From NCBI GenBank assembly GCA_027604705.1, contig JADHYV010000004.1, forward strand, positions 620,001 through 684,000: a stretch of 64,000 bases of DNA, given 5' to 3'. How positions within the stretch are numbered: the first letter of the stretch is position 1; the number at the start of each line of letters is the position of its first letter. A model generated the notes under the pieces. The model was not told the DNA's origin, made no database searches, and worked only from the letters and a program-made list of their open reading frames with translations. Source of the DNA: Allomyces arbusculus (Eukaryota > Blastocladiomycota > Blastocladiomycetes > Blastocladiales > Blastocladiaceae). Positions 13,234 to 25,011 of this stretch are shown one piece after another. A program made the position numbers and the translations under genes.

Positions 13234-16200
13234 CTACACGTCGCCCATCCCGTTCTCGTCACCTTTGGGTAAATTGTGAGCGAGAAGGCGCGCAAAATCA
13301 GGTTGTGCGGACTTGACGAGCGCCAAAATGGACCGCAACCTCGTCTGAACGGCCGGATCGAAAGCGTCGGCGAACAGTGCACGGAGTATCTCCTGGTCGG
13401 CAGTCGTCGGCGCCCAGTGTTTCTTGCACCGCTGCAGAACATAGTCTAGAGACGTGTGTGGCGTTAGTCGTGATTCGAAAAAGAGAAAAAGAGCAGAGAG
13501 AGAGCGTGCCAATCGAGTCCACAAGCGCCGCCTGCGGCCCGCTCTCCTGGCAGTTCTTGAGTAACCCCGACACGGCCGCAAACTTGTCGCCGTCCGACAC
13601 GAGCCCCGTGCACGCGAGCTGAACCCCCTTGCGTAATGCAAACGCGGCCTCGGCATCGTCCTCCGTCGCCACCAGCGCCGGCACCATTTCCTGCAACAGC
13701 GCAAGCAGCGAGTCTGGCACGGCCGACTGGACTTCCGCGAGCCAATCCCGCACCCCATGCGGTAGTGGCGCCGACAGTGCCATTCGCCGAACATTCACAC
13801 TCGCCGCCACGACTACGGCCCGTTGCACCGCGTCATTGAACGGCGGTCGTCCCAAAATTGCGGGCCGGAACACGAGCAAATTCGCAACCATGGGCACGAC
13901 GTGCCGCGACATGATGACCGCGTCGACGAGCATCGTACGAACGTGCGCGCGGGTCGTTGCCGGGTGGAGAATAAACAGTCGAAAAAGGGGCATCGAGTCG
14001 CGCGCGAGCGCGGCCATGGCGTTGACCAAGTCGACGTACGGCGCGAGAAGGGCGAGAGTCAATGCAAACGCCTGCTCACGGGCCGGCAGGGCCGCGTTAA
14101 AGCGCATTACCCGCTGGGCGCCGGGGACGCGGAAAGCCAGGGTCGTGGGAGCCGGCTCAATGTACTGCTGCACGTCCTTGCCCGCCGGGTGCAGCGCAAA
14201 CCGCAGGGTTTGGACAAATTCGGCTGGCTTGGCTGAGACCAGTCCCACGACATGGGCAATGTGCTTGACGAGCGCGCGCGGATTCGAGTCGGCAAACCGC
14301 AAAATGTCGGCCATGGTCTTGGGTGCCACATCCAGGTTGACTGAGGCGAGTGTAGGACCGGACAGGGCTGGTGGTGGCGCTTCGCGAATTGGTGACTGGG
14401 ATCGGGACGCTGCGGCCGGTTGCCGTTCAGAATTGGCGCGGGTCGTGGGCTGCCGTGACACAGATGTATCAGAGGAAATGGACGCCGACCGCACAGAACG
14501 TAATGGGTCAACGCGAGCAGGTAGAGCCGTGCCAGTCACCGCGCGCGTTCGCCTCGGCTGAGGTGGTGGTGACGTCGGGGCCGACGACGGCGTGCTCGAC
14601 GAGCTGGGCGGGAACGGCTGCCGGTCGGACTGCTGGCGAGAGGAACCGAGACTTGTCGACACGGTGCTGGTTGAGCTCATCGACGCCGTGCGCGCCAACC
14701 GCCGCGCCCCCGCCGCTGTCGCCGCGGTCGTCATCGTCGCCGTGGAACCAGCCAGGGCCTTGCGCAGCGCCGTTGTTGGCGGTTCGGGCGCGTCTGACTC
14801 GTCGGCCTCGAGCCGCGCGCGTTTTGCGCGCTGCGTCCGCGTTAACGCTGCGGTGCTTCCGCGTTCGGTCGCGTCGCGAGACACCGTGGCGGCCGCGGCG
14901 GCCCTGGATCGGGTTACGCGCGGCGGTTCCGGCTCTTCGTCCGATGACGAGTCGTCCACCACCCGGCCGCGCTTCTTTTTGTTTGCGGCCAACGCTTGCC
15001 TGGTAGATGTCGCTGGTGGTGCCGAGCGGGGTTTCGGAACGAGCGGTGCGGGCACGGTTGGTCTTGGGACCTGCGGCATCGGCACGACAGGAACTGGCGG
15101 CTCGGGCGGCTCAGTTGCTGCTGGCGCTGCACCGGCACCGAGAATGTCACGAAGCGACGTGCTTGGCGCAGCTCTCTTAACAGGTGAGCTGTGTGCGGGG
15201 ACAGGAGCGACGGGAATGTCGCGCCTCGGAGGCTGCGAAAGAAGAGGTCGGTCGAGCTGGCCCGTCCGTAGTTGGTCGTTTTCCGACGAGACACGGCCGA
15301 CGACTTTCGTGAGAATGTCCTAGGAGACGAAGCGGATCAATGTCAGTTTTCCGGTCGCCCGCGTTCGTCGAATTGGCAAGCAAGAAGGGGCCCACGTACC
15401 ACCATCGACGTCTTCTCCTGCAACTGCGCCTTGAGCGATGCAATCTCCAAATCCTTTTCCGGCGACCCGTCGGTCCCCGTAGCGTTGCGCAACGCGCGCA
15501 GCTCCGTCTCGTGTCGGTCGACTTTGGCCAGCAGATCGGCATTCGCGAGCTTGAGCTCCGACGCCTCGGACTTGATGCGATACACGTCCATCTTGAACGC
15601 ATCACGCTCGCTCGATATCGTGTCAAACTCGGACTGCAGCGTGCGGTGCCGCTCCTGTAATCCGGCAAACCGGCCCTCGAGTTCCGAGACCATATCGCGC
15701 TGCACCCTCGCCTCGGTCCGGGCGCGACTCGCCTCGGCCTCGCGCTCAGCAAGATCCTTGCGCAGTTGCTGAACTGCGGCGCGCAAATCGTCTGTGGCAC
15801 CCGAGCCCGCCGACAGCGGTGATACGGTCGTACTAGGTGTGCGCTTGGCCCGATCGAGGTCGGCCTTCAGCACGGCATTCGCCTGCTTGAGGTGCGCGAC
15901 CTCGTGCTTGAGCTGCGCAACGAGTTTTGGGTCCGCAGCGGCCGCTGCCGCCGACGGCGGCGATGCAGTCATGCTCGTGCGCGCATCAGCGAGTTGCACC
16001 TTGTACCGTTCCACGTCTGCCTCGGCTTCAGTCATGCGCCGCTTGGTCGCGTCAAGTTCGCGCTGCAGCTCGATCACGCGCGTGCGGTGCGTGGACGCAT
16101 CGACCAATTGCCGCGACCGCGCATCGAGGTCCTTGCGTAGTCGCTGCACTTCACGCTCGAGTTCGGCCACGTGTTGGGCGTCACTGGGTGAGGGGGTCGC

Positions 16201-17184
16201 GGGCCGCTCGCGCGCGGCACGCTTGAGCTGCTGGATCTCGGCCTGCGCTGCGTCGAGCCGTCGTTGTAGCGCGCGTTCGGGGTCCTGGCTGCTGGTGTTC
16301 CGGAGCCGGTCGAGTTCTTCGGACCTTGAGAAGAAAACGGTGAGCTAATGCGAAATGGGCTCATAGCTGCGAGAATTCAACGCGTACTGCTGGCGCACTG
16401 TCGTTTCGAGCTCGTCGTTGCGCTTTTTCAGTTTGTCGAGCTGCGTTTTATTTTTCTGTGGAAAAATCAAGCTAAATTCGGTCAGTTTCGTACGAGCGGG
16501 GTTCAGTCTCGGAGAAGAAGAATTTGCTGACCTTGTCGGCAGCCATCTTGGCGTCCTTGAACTTGGCCGCCTCGGCCTGCGCTTCCTCGAGCTCCTTGGT
16601 TAGTTCGGCACACCGACACGACTTGGCGCGCAGCTTGTCCAGTTCGCGCTGAATCGTGAACTTCTCGACGCGGAGCTTTTCCACGGCTAGACGAGGAAAG
16701 CACAGGATCAGCACCAGTCCATTGGGGTGGAGAGGGTAGATTGCACGCACGCACCCTCCTTTTCCTCACTAAGCAGCTCCTGGACGCGATTAATGTGGAT
16801 CATCGTCGCCTTGACACCCTCGACATGGTGTCGCAGGTTCTCGTTCTCTTGGCGTAGCCGATCGTTCTCCTTGACGAGGTCGGCATCGACTTTGGGCGGC
16901 GGGGCGCGCGCAGGGACAGGGACCGCTGGCGAGGTTCCGTTTGCGCGGGCAGCGGCAGCAACGGCAGTCGGCGGGGATCCGGAAGCGCGAGGACGAGTGG
17001 CGGCTGCTGGGACGACCGCGGGGCTTGGCCTTGCAGGAGCGACAGCGGCTGGCGGGACAACCGGGGCGACCGGAGCAAGTGCGGCAGCGGCAGCCGGGGC
17101 GACCGGTACGGCCGTTGCCTTGTCGGGCTCGTCTACATCGCTGACGGTGCCCTGCGATGAAGTATCGTGGTCGTTGTCGGGCAT
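13234..17184 (-). CDS. Large coiled-coil protein with helical C-terminal domain, family unknown
   Basis: Six minus-strand exons, 17184-16755, 16686-16532, 16455-16388, 16324-15400, 15319-13510 and 13445-13234, keep phase throughout and give 1199 aa. The order is an acidic N-terminus (MPDNDHDTSS), an Ala/Pro-rich linker, a long coiled coil over roughly residues 115-530, and a Ser/Arg/Pro-rich basic linker with KKKRGRV and SSSDEE. The C-terminal ~340 residues are hydrophobic and helical without low complexity, beginning near MADILRFADSNPRALVKH. The last intron appears to use a GC donor (ATTG|gcacgc...ctctag), since no GT in reach keeps the frame. The gene converges on the CC1-box gene. I do not recognise the C-terminal domain. 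Coil plus basic linker plus helical domain is seen in several scaffold families, so no function is assigned. Confidence 0.82.
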
Positions 17185-17605
17185 GGTGATCGCGGTGGTG
17201 CCGCGCGCGGCGGAGGCGGCTGCGGCGCTGGGGATACGGGCAGTCGAGCGGGATAGATTGCGCCTGCAGAGGGCAGAATGCAGCTGACGACGAGACGGCC
17301 GCCTGGACAAAATGATCAGCTTGGAGGATTGGAGAGAAACGGCAAGGAAACGACGAGAGAAACGACGAGGAAACGGCAGTGACCGAGCCACAGGTGCGGG
17401 ACAGTGAGGCAATCCCCTGCCACAGACATCGCCCCCACCATGGCACCACGGCAGAGGTCACGCCCTCACGCTCACCGCACGCGACTGGAGAGCCGCTGCT
17501 TTCAAGGTCCAGCCGACATCGTCGTTGTCGTCGACACCAAAAACACCATTCCTTTACATCAACGGCTCGACCGAGCTTGCTGCAATCTATCTGCGACATT
17601 CAGCC
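17185..17605. other. Divergent promoter spacer
   Basis: 421 bp between the coiled-coil gene and SWC4. An open frame runs into SWC4 from upstream without an ATG. No element is recognised. Confidence 0.6.
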
Positions 17606-19334
17606 ATGAACGACGTCCACGACATGTTGGCCTTGGGCCCCGTTTCCACCGGCCCCGATGCTCAACTGCCGGCATCCCCACCATCCTCCAAGTCCAGCAA
17701 TGGCAAGCGCCGCAAGGCAGAGCGTGATTTGCAACAAGGTCCAGCCAGATCCATCCATTTCACAATGAACCGCGTCGAAGACAGCCGGAAAACGGCATCC
17801 CTCGTCGAATCTCCACCCTAACGTGACGCGGTTGGCTGGGCTAGAGCTTGGCGTGTCATCCGAGGTGCTGCATTTGATGGGCGACATCCCTCCACCTATT
17901 TTGGTAACGTCGCGCCCTGCCCTGAAGCCGCAAATCCGGCACTCGCGGGCTACGAAGTGGTGCGCAATCTAGTCTTTCGCAATGTTTGATGCATTTGGAT
18001 TGCGATTGCTGACCCAGTGCACGAGAATCTACAGGGAGTGGCGGCCATTCACCAGTTCCGCGCGCACCGACGGCCTTGCCTTGAGGCATTGGGCCAACGC
18101 GAGCGAGAACGACGACGGTGCGCTTCTTGACCTCTCATCAAAAAACGTCTATTGCTTCTTGAACTGATCCGCGAATGTGATCGTCAGCAGATTACCGGTT
18201 CAGCAGTTTCAACAAGCAGGTCGACGTTGTGCAGTACACAGACGACGAGTACGAGCGGTGCCTGAGCCGGCCCGACTGGACGCGCGAGGAGACCGACCAG
18301 CTCATGGCGCTATGTCGCCAGTTTGATTTGCGGTTCCCCGTCATCTGCGACCGCTGGGAAAACGGGCCCTCGCAGCCGGTCAAGGACATGGAGGTGCGCT
18401 TCCACGCTCTCCTGGTCTTCATTTTCCTGGCCGTGAAAACTGACCACTTCCCACGAATCCTTATAGGACTTGAAAGAGCGCTACGTCGAGGTCTCGCGCA
18501 ACATCTTGGCACTGCGCAACCCGCTGCCGGACCCGGCGCAAAAGGCCGCGCTCGCGTCGCTCCAGTTTGACAAGTTCAAGGAGCGAGAGCGCAAGCAGCA
18601 CCTTGACCTCTTGTTTTCGCGCACGCAAGAGGAGGTGGACGAGGAGGCGCGGCTGCATGCCGAGCTACTTCAGCACGAGGAGCGGCACGCCAAGCTCGCG
18701 AAGGACCGGCAAGAAGTCATTTCGCGTTTCTACAAGGGACTCGACCCGCAAGAGTTTGCCAACTACAACACCAAGCGGCGCATGATTCGCGAGGCGAGCA
18801 TGAACCGTACGTTTTTGAAACTTGGCTTGCGCACACCAGTGAAACTGAGTTGCTCACTGTGCGCTTGGAAATATTCTGCGTGTAGAAGCACCAACCATCA
18901 TTGAGGGCGTCACGGTCACGACCGAAAAGCTCACGCCAGGTCTGTTCCTGCGCAGCTCCAAGTTGTCGTCAGTTAAGCCGGCAATGCAGGCCAAGTACTT
19001 GGCGGTCATTCAAGAGCTCGGTATCAGTACGTTCGTCCCCGCACCTCGCGAACGCGGTGCAACTGTAGCTAACAAGTGGTCTCCTGTCCACCCGATAGGG
19101 CCAACAGATCGGCCGCGCATGGGCACTGGCGCTGTCTCGCAGCGGTTCGAGGAGCTCAAGGCCAATGTGTTGCAGCTGCTGGAGTTGAGGAAAATGGCCG
19201 ACAAGATCGAGACCGAGCTGCGCGTGCATTCGCACAAGCGCGACCTGATGGTGGCGGGCGGTGTCGCGGCAGACGCAAAGCGCGCTGCCGAATCGCCGGC
19301 TGTGGAGCGCGAACGAAAACGCGTGCGTCGGTGA
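17606..19334 (+). CDS. SWC4: SWC4/DMAP1, subunit of SWR1 and NuA4 chromatin complexes
   Basis: Shared subunit of the SWR1 H2A.Z-exchange complex and the NuA4 histone acetyltransferase in the nucleus. Exons 17606-17738, 17845-17956, 18035-18117, 18191-18393, 18467-18806, 18886-19020 and 19099-19334 give 413 aa. The N-terminus MNDVHDMLALG matches the family start, followed by GVSSEVLHLMGDIPPPI, EWRPFTSSARTDGLALRHW and the SANT-like module (YTDDEYERCLSRPDWTREE, LCRQFDLRFPVICDRW, DLKERY). A Glu/Arg-rich helix (DLLFSRTQEEVDEE) and the C-terminal RFEELKANVLQLLEL block follow. Six short introns, 72-106 nt, split the conserved blocks and every junction restores family sequence. It converges on the glutaminyl-tRNA synthetase gene with 194 bp between stops. 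Confidence 0.95.
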
Positions 19335-19528
19335 TTCGCTTCCACCGCAGCGGGTAGCAGCAGCGCCCGCGCTTTGTACAGTTTGTTCCCCATGAATGGG
19401 CGCGCTTGAACTGCTGTTGTGCAACTCTGATCAAATGGGCCATTAAATAAAAGCAGAAGCGACATCTTCATTCAACACATAGAAAACGAAATTAACTATT
19501 CTCGTACACAATCCACCCGTCTACCTAC

Positions 19529-22332
19529 TTACTTGCTCTTGCCCGAATCCTCTTTGAGCCCAATCGTCTTGTTGATGACAAGGTGCCACTTGCTCGGCTC
19601 ATTGCCCGTGAGCCGCGAGTCCGGGTCGACGCAGAAGTAACCGACACGCGTGAACTGGAACTTGAGGTCCTCGACCGACCGGAGCTGCGCGTCCGAGGCC
19701 TCGCGGTGTGGGCCCTCGTTATCAGCCGCCGACGAGTACGGCACATTGAGCTCCTTCATGCGCTGAGCGTTCTTGCGGACATGATCGACGATCCCGACCT
19801 CAAGAAGACCCTGCGAGACCGACAGCGAGTTGGGGTTGATGTCCGACAACCAGCCACCGGGCACCTCGTCCTTGTTCTCCGGGAACGCGTGCTGGAAGAG
19901 ACGGTCGTAGTTGCGCGCTTCGAAGGCAACGGGCGATCCGAGCTTGGGCGCGTGCGCAACCCAGTGAATGAAGGCCTTGGGCTTCTGGGCCGGCTTCTTA
20001 GGGTCATTCTCGTACTTGGCGAGGATCTCAGTAACGTTGCCGTTGGCGTCGGTCTTGTGCGAAACGTAACTGATCGGGAACGGCACCGACAGGAGCCCGA
20101 CGGGCTTGCCGGGGGCCAAGCGCTTGAAGTCCTTGGCGTCCTCGGTGCGGAAATCGTCGCGCTCAATGTAAACGGTGCGCGTGAACGGCACCTTGTGCGT
20201 GCCGGCGTTCGGGTCGAGTGGGTTGTTGGGGAGCGAAATCATTTCACAGTGCGCGTCCGGCAGGTTCGAGATTGTGATTTTGATCGGGTCTAGGATGGCC
20301 ATGAGCCGCGGCACCGTTTCGTTGAGGACCGTGCGCACGTACGAGTCGAGTCGCGACACTTCGGTCACCGAGTTGGACGTGGTCACGCCCGACGACCGCA
20401 CAAACATGTTGATGGCCGCGGCCGGGAACCCGCGGCGGCGAAGGGCCACGATCGTGTAGAGTCGCGGATCGTCCCACCCGCGGACGGTACCCATCGACAC
20501 GAGCTTGTTGAGCTTGCGCTTCGACATGACCGTGTGGTTGATGTTGAGCCGGCCCGTCTCCCACTGCACGGGCTTGTACAGGTCGAGCGCGTCGACGAGC
20601 CAGTAGTAGGACTCGCGCGACTGGCGGAACTCGAGCGTGCACAGAGAGTGCGTGATGTTCTCGAGCGAATCGACCAGGCAGTGCGTATAGTCGTAGGTCG
20701 GGTAGATGCACCACTTGTCGGCGGTCCGGTAGTGCGGCGTGTACTTGATGCGGTAGGCGGCCAAGTCCCAAAACTGCGGGTTGCCCGAGGTCATGTCCAT
20801 TTTCATGCGCAGAATTGCCTCGCCCTCGGCGTACCGGCCCTGCTTCATCTTTTCAAACTCGGCCAGCGACTCGGCAATCGGCCGGTTGCGGTGCTTGCAT
20901 TCGAACCGCTCGCCCTTGCTGTCGCCACCACGCTGCTCGTAAATCTCCTCGCCCGTGCAGTGGCACACGTAGGCCTTGTCAATCTTGATCAGCTTGACGG
21001 CGAGCTCGTAGAGCACGTCAAAGTAGTCGGACGAGTAGGTGATCTTCCACGGCTCAAATCCGAGCCAGCGCACCGTCTCAATGATCGTGTCAAAATAGCG
21101 TTTCTCCTCAGCGTCCGGGTTCGTGTCGTCGTACCGCAGGTAGCACACGCCATTGTGCACCTGCGCGTATCCGAAATCAATGTTGATCGCCTTGGCGTGG
21201 CCAATGTGCAAAAAGCCGTTGGGCTCCGGCGGGAACCGCGTCACGACTTTACCGCCCGTCGCCTTGAGGTGCTCCACCATCCGCTGCGGGTTAGGCTGCG
21301 GGTTCTCCCCCGGCTTGTGCAGGTGCGTAATCTCGCCCTCGGTCATCATCTTGACGAGCATTGCCTCGGCATCGAGCTTCTCCTCGGCGGGCTTGGCGGC
21401 AGCGGCCGCATCCTTCTTGGCCGGGGCTGCCTCCTTGGCCTTCTTCTTAAGGAGCTTCGGGTCGTCGCGCTCGTCCTTGGGGCCGAGCGTCGCGAGCAGC
21501 ATCGCGTCAATCTCGTTCTTGACGGTCACCGCGTTGGCCCACCGCAGGCGCGAGTTGCGCGCCTGGCCGAGCAAGAAGCCGAGTGAACGGTACCGATCGG
21601 CCTCAATCTTGGCCTTGTTGGCCTTGAACAAGTCGGCAATCTGCTGCTTGACCTCCTTGTCGGAGACCTCGATGCCTAGATATCGGGAAACGCACGAGGA
21701 TTAGTCGCTGGACGAGCAAGAACAGACGCAAGTGCAAGAACAATAAAACGCACCGACACCGCACTCCTCCTCATACTTGGCTTGGTCGAACGCGCCGCCC
21801 GCAACCTTGTCGAAAAACTTGACAGCAGCTGGTGGAGCGTGGGTGCAAACACGCAGTCGTGAGCGACGACGGCACACTGAAACGGGGGAAACAAACGGCG
21901 CTTTGTACCCGCGACCTGGTCGTTACTCTTGAGGCGCTCGCCCGTAATCTCCTTGGACAGGAACGCGAGGTGCGGCAGGCCGTTCTTCGTGATGGTCGAC
22001 GCAAGGTTGTAGAGCAGGCTGCCCGTGGCCTTAGGCACGTCCGACTTTTCCGTGATCGCGGCCTAATTTTTGGACCACCCCCAGAACAGGCAGCCGCAGC
22101 ACGGTTACCATCGTGTCCTGAATGCTCTTGGCCCGTAAAAGGGGAGCCAAGAACGGGCTGATCATCGTGTGGTCGCAGCGGTCGGTGGCCGTACATGGTC
22201 GAGAATCTCCTTGAGCGTCGGCGCAAGCTTCTTATTGCCAGCGGTCTCGCGCGCCTTGACCTCGGTGAGACCAATGTTGAGGAACAGTGTTTCGAGGTTC
22301 TCCATGTTCGTCGTGGTGGTTGGATCGGTCAT
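19529..22332 (-). CDS. GLN4: Glutaminyl-tRNA synthetase, cytosolic
   Basis: Class I synthetase charging tRNA-Gln in the cytosol. Minus-strand exons 22332-22195, 22062-21909, 21828-21754 and 21675-19529 give 837 aa. The eukaryote-specific N-terminal appended domain is present (ETLFLNIGLTEVKARETA, SLLYNLASTI, CGVGIEVSDKEVKQQIADL). It is followed by a Lys/Ala/Pro linker (about 195-220), then the catalytic core with PPEPNGFLHIGHAKAI (HIGH at 279-282) and the KMSKS-like VMSKR (505-509). The C-terminal anticodon-binding beta-barrels run to the stop. In-frame ATGs at 22332 and about 22305 both fit; the first is taken. It diverges from the MAPEG gene over a 1.3 kb spacer. A single cytosolic-type copy is seen, with no mitochondrial presequence. 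Confidence 0.97.
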
Positions 22333-23675
22333 TGAAGAGAAAGGGTCGGCAACCGTGGTTGGTTTTGAAGAGTGGTTGGTGGTGGCGAGGTTGAGCGGCC
22401 CGCTTCTTGTTCTTGCTGCTGCGAGAACTGCTGCGAGAACTGCTGCGAGGGCTGCTGCCTTCAGCAGTTTGTGACGGGGCGAAGTGTTTTCTATCACCCT
22501 GCAACGTGACCTAAACCCACCGCAACCACTGTCGTCGAGCTCGTCCTCGACAAGGCATTTTCGGTGGTCGACGATATCAGCGCTGCCGCCGCCGCCAGCA
22601 TGCACACGGCCGCCCGCCACCTGCTGCAACGCAACGCAGTCCACGCCATTCGGCCCCTCCGCCGCCCGTCAAGCACCTGGGACATCTGCAGACTTTTACA
22701 CCAGCAGCACCGCGGACATGAATCAATCTCAACCGACTCATCATTCTCACGTGGCCGCGTTGAGTCGAGTTGCTGTACCTCTTGCTCGACAGTCCTTATC
22801 CAACGCCCGGGTACTGGAACGTCGACCCAAAGCGTTCCCAGCCAAGACTATGTTGTGGTCAGCATTGTGCAACATTGGGGATCCGAGCGCGGACCGCAGG
22901 GAAATGCACTCCCTTGTCAAATTGATACGATCGTTGCCCAGGGACCGCGGGTGCCAGCGCGGTGCTCCAGTTCGATTTGGCGCAAGACAGAGTGCCCGAG
23001 GTTTCGCCAACGCTCAAGTTCATATCGCAACCATCTTGCTGGATTTATGCCTCCGCGTCCTCTTGCTGCTCGCCGTATCCCGGCATGTTTTTGCTCACTG
23101 GACCGTTAACCGCTTTTCTTGCACAGCGTGCGTGATGAGCAACAAAGTCCCAGTGCTGGCCGAGATGGAGCCCTTTCAGGCCGAGAGCATGCAGAGTATT
23201 GGCGGGTAAGCTGACTTTATAGCCTTCTGTATTTCTGCCTCCGATCCTGCGCCTCAAAACGCGTTTACTTTGCTTTTATAATCCGTTCATGCACGGCCAC
23301 ACCTCGCGCATTCTGTCCTGCTTTTGCTTCGCTCATCCTCTCAGTCAGCTCAGTCAGCACGCTCGTCCACTCTCCATCTGTCGGGTGCACGCACTCTGTT
23401 GACACCAGGGCGGGGCTTGTCCGAGTTGAACCACGCGCAGTTTCGTTCTGCCAACTTTTGCGTTGGCTCGTGTTACTTCCTATGCATCAAGATGACCCAG
23501 TTCGCCGCGTCGGCCGGCGTGCCAGCGCGAATAAATGCCCCAGCAGCCGCGGCGGAATTGTTTTTCATTGAATCATCGTGTCACAACAACCGCAAGCATT
23601 CCATCACCAGCCGACGCGACACGTCTTGGACCTCTTCCCGCACCTGATCAACCACCCATCAACCAACCATCCACC
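22333..23675. other. Divergent spacer, 1.3 kb, no gene assigned
   Basis: The spacer separates GLN4 and the MAPEG gene. An ATG at 22600 opens a frame whose first ~25 residues (MHTAARHLLQRNAVHAI...) look like a mitochondrial presequence, but no continuing conserved protein or clear splice path was found. At 23136 a short frame ends at a good gtaagc donor-like site. Both are noted only. CT-rich stretches lie near 23290-23400. Confidence 0.45.
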
Positions 23676-24209
23676 ATGTCGGTCGTTACTTTGTCCTCTG
23701 AATTTGGCTATGTCGTGCTGTCACTCCTCGGTACGATCTATCTGCGCATTTTCAATAGCAACCGCGCATTATGCACGAACATTTGACTGACATTCTCGAC
23801 TCTGGCATTGCTAGCCTTCAACCTCCACTACACGTCCTCGTCGCGCTTCGTGATGGCTCTGCGCAGGAAGTATGGGATCGCCTACCCCGACATGGGATCT
23901 GGCCGGTACACGACCAAGCTCACGGACGCGCAGTGGCACGAGTTCAACTCGGCGCAGCGTGTGCACCAAAACTATCTCGAGCAAATGGCGACTGTCAACA
24001 CGGCCATTTTCTGTTCGGGCATCTTCAACCCGACGTGGACGGCCGGTCTGACGGCGGTCTACATTCTCGGCCGCGAAGTGTTCATTCGTGGTTACATCAA
24101 CCAGGGCCCGGACGCGCGTCTGCGTGGGTCGGTCATCTTTTGGCCCGCGTTCTTTGGGATGATTGGGATCGCGACGCACGGCGCGGTCAAGTTGCTTGGT
24201 TACCTGTAA
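23676..24209 (+). CDS. MGST3: MAPEG family protein, microsomal glutathione S-transferase 3 type
   Basis: Small membrane enzyme of the MAPEG family; MGST3 members show glutathione transferase/peroxidase activity in ER or outer mitochondrial membranes. Exons 23676-23730 and 23815-24209 give 149 aa, close to the usual 150. The first exon gives the start of transmembrane helix 1 (FGYVVLSLLG), and the frame is restored over an 84-nt intron. Family landmarks are FNSAQRVHQNYLEQ, the glutathione-binding RxHxNxxE-like region, then GIFNPTWTAGLTAVYILGR and a final hydrophobic helix ending GAVKLLGYL. Four membrane helices are expected. It stands alone between GLN4 and the resolvase gene. Confidence 0.94.
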
Positions 24210-24990
24210 ACCATAGAGAAATGCATAGCTTGTTAGGTTTTTTTGGCCCGCTATCTTTTGACGATGTGACTTGAGCCGAAGCACGTCACGCAGGAGTGCT
24301 CACTTCGTTGATTTCTCAACCAAATGAGAAAAGCGACCAGAGCAACTTTTGTCGCTGCAATGCATATTCCAACTAGTCATCTCACTTCTCCACCTCGTCA
24401 CGGCTTCTGCTGCTGCCAGCATCTTGATCATCATGGTCGTGGCCAGACAGGGCCTCTGAGACCTCCGTTCGCGCGCCAACACCAGCTCCAATCATGTACG
24501 TAGCGAAGTCCTTTGACCCACGTCTTGAACAAAATTGTTTGGCCAGAAACCGTGGAGCCTGTTCTGTGCATGATCGCTTCACGTGTATGAAAGCCTTGGT
24601 CGCTACAGCGCATGGACTGGATGAAAGACGGTTCGGCATGACCTCATTCATTCCACCCCACGGGCCCCTGGAAAATATCGGTTTTGCACGAGGTCTTCAA
24701 GCCGCCTCGGGCGCGACAGCGCCAGACAGCGCCAGTTTTCAGCCGCACGCGTACGCTGGCGATGGTCGTTGTGCAAAAGACTGGGCATCAAAAGCCGAGG
24801 AGAAGTGGTGCAACTCCCCGCATTTGTCGACAAATCAAGCCCTCGATCAAACTCGACCAGTGTTGACGCCGCGTTCTGCTCCAATGATGACTTCAGTTCC
24901 AACAAGGTCCGCACGACACGACCCAGCCAACACCCGGACCGAATCGACCACGCGACGCTCCGCTCACCCTCGCTCCCGCCCTCCTCGGCC
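24210..24990. other. Spacer, no gene seen
   Basis: 780 bp between the MAPEG stop and the resolvase leader. Open frames on both strands start without ATG and show no family features. It should contain the resolvase promoter and 5' leader. Confidence 0.55.
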
Positions 24991-25011
24991 ATGAAAGCCT
25001 CATGCGGCTGA
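24991..25011 (+). promoter_or_regulatory. Short upstream ORF overlapping the resolvase start codon
   Basis: ATG at 24991 opens a six-codon frame ending in TGA at 25009-25011. It overlaps the resolvase ATG at 25002 in another frame. If transcribed as drawn, scanning ribosomes would meet this ATG first. Confidence 0.5.

Noticed and set aside
13234-17184. Assignment of the 1199-aa coiled-coil protein to ATRIP/Ddc2 from its coil-plus-helical layout
   Set aside because: No diagnostic motif was seen; the layout alone is shared by many scaffolds.
13298-17184. Two separate minus-strand genes (C-terminal part starting MPMPQVPRPTV, and an upstream coiled-coil gene)
   Set aside because: The frame is open upstream of that Met to a good acceptor at 15320, and all five junctions upstream keep phase, so one gene explains the data better.
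20534-21586. 350-codon plus-strand frame antisense to glutaminyl-tRNA synthetase
   Set aside because: It mirrors the codon structure of the real gene; its Val/Arg/Leu-rich composition is typical of antisense shadows. The same applies to long frames antisense to UGM, the coiled-coil genes and SSD1.
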